Positions 61,041 to 64,000 of a stretch of DNA of 64,000 nt are shown piece by piece. Source of the DNA: Allodiplogaster sudhausi (taxonomy: Eukaryota > Nematoda > Chromadorea > Rhabditida > Diplogasteridae); NCBI GenBank assembly GCA_945643635.1, contig CALZFC010000104.1, positions 991,001 to 1,055,000 of the forward strand, written 5' to 3'. Below the pieces are notes generated by a model, which saw only the letters and a program-made list of their open reading frames with translations, was not told where the DNA came from and did not search any database. Made by a program: the position numbers and the translations under genes. Position 1 is the stretch's first letter; every line of letters begins with the position of its first letter.

Positions 61041-61843
61041 TTTAGTTGGGAAGTAGGTGGCTGACCAACTGTCAAGGATTCGGTTGTTCGAGTGGGCTGA
61101 TATGATTGGTATGCCCCAGTGGCTTACGCGTTAGCCTGCTACTTTGTTTGTCACAGGTTCGGGCCCCACTCGCAGTAAATTTTTTGCTGCGCTTTTTGAT
61201 TGAAAATCTGGACAAGTTCATTGTCACTAGATAAGACAAAAGGATGCTAAATGACATCTGCAACTGTAATTTAAAGTAATTCTGTTCGCGCAACTGCCTT
61301 CATAAATTGCACTGAAACGATTACCCATTGACACACTACGAATTGTGATGGTCCTGCACCACAGACTTCACAAGATTTTCATTTTGCATTATCGTGACAT
61401 TTTATGCTCAATTGTGGTAAAACCCGAGTGCCTGAATCCGAATATGCAAACCAAATCGACGTGCGATTATCCAGAATCGCACAATTTGATCGGACATTTT
61501 GGAACTTTCCGAAAGTTCCGAAAGTTCCTGCACCCCTGGTTGTTGGGCGGTACTGTATAAAATGTACATATTATACTAATATAAATTAAAAGAATGAAAG
61601 GAATATATACAAAATCTTCGGTTTCTTCAGCAACAATCGCTGGCTTCGGCGGGCTGTGCACGATGCTCGGCTACGTCTTCGCGACGTCGGTTGTCATGGC
61701 ACTCACGAGATTGGCCAGTCACTTTCCTCTTTTGCCTCTCCCCACATGGGCCCTTTATAGGCCCCTCTCAAAGGGCGAAGAGGGCAACCACGGGTCTCTC
61801 GTGCTCCCCATCTCTTTCTCTTTCTCCTATCTCTCTCTCTCTA

Positions 61844-61886
<43 letters not shown>

Positions 61887-62373
61887 TTCTCCCATCTCTC
61901 ACTCTCACTCTTTCTCTCTTCGCTATCTCTCTTCTTATATCTTACGCCATCCTTCAGGAGTTGCACAACAAATGGCTGGTCGTTTTCCTCTCATCGGCAG
62001 CTCTTCTCATCCTTGCCGCCTTCGCATTCGTCTTCTTTGGCTCGGGTATTTTTAGTTGTTGTTTGGAAGTTCAATTTCGTTCCATTGCAAAAACAATACA
62101 GTTCTTTTTATCCGAAAATATATTTTTTAATTATTTAAGATTTAAGAACTTAATTATTCTTCTCATTAAGGCGAAGAACAGAATCTGGCACGACGTCCGA
62201 CTGTGGCAGACTCCTCCTCCTCGTCTTCCAATGCCGCGCCTGCTTCCTCTTCCGCCCTTTCGCGCCTCTCTTCCTCTGTCAAGAGCTCAGCCAAGCGACC
62301 CTCGGCCATCTTTACCGTCTCGCGCAGCTATAAGAATCTCGAAGAGGAAGAAGCCGAGGACACGGCTGCCTAA
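52648..62373 (+). CDS. SLC17-type major facilitator transporter
   Basis: Fifteen exons: 52648-52789, 52979-53148, 53415-53541, 53677-53780, 54850-54945, 55075-55162, 55797-55930, 56140-56286, 56390-56437, 59990-60074, 60188-60280, 60413-60481, 61631-61689, 61958-62045, 62171-62373. All phases agree. Membrane segments include RVVLLLMLINCIMVSNRIIL, FYGMFGTVWIVGPLIERVG with the loop Arg typical of the family, VFLILRVVLGMAE, SMPAISAMATRWFP, LATGLSSFFSAAICASVFFG, GSLGLVVLGAWLLLV, LQ-type GYFTSVLFIAPSMT, and WLVVFLSSAALLILAAF. Large first lumenal/extracellular loop with NET and NYT glycosylation sites. C-tail ends EEEEAEDTAA. SLC17 proteins carry phosphate, glutamate, sialate or urate; substrate not predictable here. 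The ATG directly follows TTCTTCAG, a possible trans-splice site. Exon 13 end (TCG/GTTGTC) is least certain. Confidence 0.87.
54285..54375. repeat. GA-rich microsatellite in transporter intron 4
   Basis: Imperfect GAGAGA repeat within the 1.07-kb intron 53781-54849; the reverse Leu/Ser frame over it is an artefact. The rest of this intron shows no gene. Confidence 0.75.
55163..55796. repeat. Transporter intron 6 with dispersed repeat
   Basis: AAAATGATATTATGTGACGA with ACACTTGGAGA and, further on, AGACTCAATGG with GATAATTAT recur in the same order at 59573-59740 in intron 9. Frames at 55381-55754 are unsupported; the tandem phrase GAGGTCTTTGCC/AAAGACCTTGGC is a short inverted repeat (55615-55690). 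Confidence 0.55.
56623..58307. mobile_element. Fold-back element with tRNA-like arms in transporter intron 9
   Basis: Arms about 56623-57220 and 57700-58307 are inverse copies (coordinate sum 114930). Each carries a tRNA-like unit (56816-56888 and 58042-58114) with TAGTCTAGTGGAT as A box and GGTTCGAATCC as B box and an ACG-containing anticodon-like loop. Open frames over the arms reading WDSNPRTANRN and similar come from the tRNA-like part, not a protein gene. No transposase. Confidence 0.85.
58315..59989. other. Rest of transporter intron 9
   Basis: GA repeats at 58317-58348 and 59220-59262, an ACATAC repeat near 58620-58644, and the dispersed repeats at 59440-59550 and 59573-59740. No gene supported. 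Confidence 0.55.
60586..61555. mobile_element. MITE-like Tc1/mariner element in transporter intron 12
   Basis: Flanked by TA on both sides. Begins CAGTACCGCCCAACAACC and ends with its inverse. TIRs of about 190 bp include TGTCCGATCAAATTGTGCG. Interior has GA repeats (60818-60842; 61001-61040) and a tRNA-like stretch (61111-61171; TGGCTTACGCG and GGTTCGGGCCC). No transposase. Termini match the 6.2-kb element at 14157, so it is probably mobilised by that family. Confidence 0.88.
61806..61938. repeat. CT microsatellite before transporter exon 14
   Basis: CT-rich run ending about 20 bp before the CTTCAG acceptor at 61957, the same arrangement as in daf-36. Frames through it are repetitive and not coding. 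Confidence 0.8.
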
Positions 62374-63773
62374 GTCTACCGTAATCAAACCAAAATTACG
62401 TCATCATCCGAATAATCGTTCCAGAAAAGTTCTACGGAATATATGGCCTTCTAATAAATACTATAGAAGTCGCCGATTGACTTATAGTTATCAGGCAATT
62501 CAATCTTCAGCATAACATTTGTGGCTAGTTTGTAGGAGTATAATGATTTTCTTTTCTTACATTAGTTAAAATGAGACCCATCCTCTCCATAAATATCTTC
62601 ATAAATTTGCGAATCAATTCTCTTATGTGAGCGAAGTACAAATGTGATTGTCTTCATTATACTCTAGTATAATTTGATTTTTTCGTAATCCTTGGACTGC
62701 CTCTAGAATGTACTTCTAGCAGGTTCTGTTATTCTATCCCTTTTGACGCACTCGCACGCTACATTCTACGCTTTTCTACTCGTTTCGGGTTTGAGTAGGA
62801 ACAAGATTACTTGACAAATTCATTGTGATGCCTTCTTTTCCAGCTACGTAGTTATCGAAGCTATTCTAACATCGACCCTAATTGTTATTTTGCGTATCGA
62901 TACGAGGAGCAATTTGCTCCGAATATGTACTATCTTCAGGTTGAATGGAGAACATCATTTTTATCTACTATATCAGTTTCGTGCACTTATAAATAGCATT
63001 GTGCGAATGAGAGAGAGAAAGACCGGAGGTAAAAAAAAGCAGATTCACTGGTGCCCATTTACATTGTTCATCTTCATGCTCATGTGCTATTGGTTTCTTA
63101 TATAAAATAACAGACGAATTATCATTTTAAAATGGAGCTAGTTATAAGGAAACCCTTTCTAATTAGCGGATGAGAGCAAAAGAATGAGCAAAAATTCAAC
63201 TGAAGTGAAAGCTATCGAAACCGTCTACCAGAACTTCAGAATATCGAAGCCACTATGTACTCACCAAATGAACTTGCGCATTTGTACCAAGTATTGCGAC
63301 TATTTAAATTTTCCTTTTTTCATTATGAATTTAATTCTAGATTGTTTTGTTCATTTCACAAAACGGTTCAAAATTAACCAATAATCAAAAATCAATATAC
63401 AAAGGAGGACAATGTTCAACTGGAAGTAAGCACTCTCATTCTCACTTGCTCGTACGACAAGGCTGCTTGAAACATGAGAGTGCGAAATGCCTCGTCAATT
63501 TGAAATCTCACAATTTTATTCCGTGATAGCCCTCCTTTAAGAATTTTTGGCAGTTGATGGAAGCATCTCAAATCGAGAAACTACCTTTCACTTTTTCTCG
63601 AAACATTTCCTCCTCGTCTTACGAAGATTGATTCTCAATTGAAGAACTTGAATGCGTAGTTTCCATTTAATAGCATTATTTCCTCATTTTTTCTCTTTAT
63701 TCGACTGTGCTACTCATGGAAGATGAAGGGAGAAAGCATGGAGAGTTGAGTGCGCGAGGGAAGTGACCGTGAA
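62374..63773. other. Intergenic; no gene supported
   Basis: Short frames only (62890-63105, 63184-63384). AGGAGGA and CACTCTCATTCT at 63402-63440 resemble 6674-6755 upstream-side sequence near the other small Tyr/Gly-rich gene, and CACGGTCACTTCCC-type similarity grows toward 63740. Confidence 0.45.
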
Positions 63774-64000
63774 TCAGAGATACGGGTACCCGCAGTACGG
63801 GTACTGGCCGACGTAGGCCGAGTGGCCTGCAATTAATACTTTATCCTTCATCTTCTTGATAAAAATCTTGAGCAAATGTTTTGTTTCGTTCTTTAAAAAA
63901 TGACCGTAGGGAGAAGCGTAGCCGTAGGCGCCATAAATATGAAATTGAAAAGTAATTAAATTACTTCTAATTTTATAAATTAATTATTTTGAAATTTTCT
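63774..64000 (-). CDS. Paralogue of the small Tyr/Gly-rich protein, partial
   Basis: Last exon 63826-63774 encodes HSAYVGQYPYCGYPYL and TGA, close to the YSAYVGQYPNYGLGFPYL end of the gene at 7051-7558. The next exon (about 63939-63907) encodes YGAYGYASPYG. Its acceptor is TTTCAT where the other copy has TTTCAG, so splicing must differ or the gene is decaying. Upstream exons lie outside the window. Confidence 0.5.

Overview
The window looks like nuclear DNA of a small-genome invertebrate, most likely a nematode (inference). Three spliced host gene types point that way: a complete Rieske oxygenase of the DAF-36/Neverland type, Cys-loop ligand-gated channels with the short M3-M4 loop and LGLTTM-type M2 common in nematode lgc/acr genes, and an SLC17-type transporter. 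Introns are mostly 45-60 nt with TTTCAG-like acceptors, and some start codons sit directly after an acceptor, as in trans-spliced genes. Much of the remaining sequence is mobile DNA and CT/GA microsatellite.

Layout. 1419-5308 (-): intact 12-exon daf-36-like gene. 5072-14154: left arm of a giant inverted duplication, carrying daf-36 exon 1, a small Tyr/Gly-rich protein gene, a channel pseudogene, a damaged channel copy, a channel M4 exon, and the end of a Polinton. 14157-20375: a 6.2 kb Tc1/mariner-type element with 928-bp TIRs, inserted at a TA inside that Polinton end; it carries a BEN-like/RS-tailed gene and a transposase remnant. 20376-21897: fold-back of the Polinton end. 21898-29916: right arm, with an intact-looking channel gene at 23990-26457. 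29915-30387: stray Polinton fragment. 30385-31308: third copy of channel flank. 31309-44521: a 13.2 kb Polinton/Maverick with TSD CAGGTC.

The Polinton contains, on the minus strand, a spliced gene with a GRF-like zinc finger and a two-exon 72-codon gene. On the plus strand it has a roughly 26-exon protein-primed PolB with a Ser/Gln-repeat N-terminus, a packaging-type ATPase, a small hydrophobic protein, a coiled-coil protein, an integrase and a capsid-family C-terminus. Several frames are broken. The left half is full of introns; the right half is intronless with overlapping ORFs.

44528-64000: a terminal exon, an unrecognised spliced gene (47134-48373, -), and an SLC17-like transporter (52648-62373, +) whose introns are swollen by palindromic elements. 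A paralogue of the Tyr/Gly-rich gene runs off the right edge. The most striking result is that the 5-31 kb region can be written as a chain of template switches from one ancestral arrangement (daf-36, channel cluster, Polinton), with 1-3 bp microhomology at the junctions. The two arms have since diverged, so this is unlikely to be a simple assembly echo. All identifications come from reading the sequence; no database search was run.
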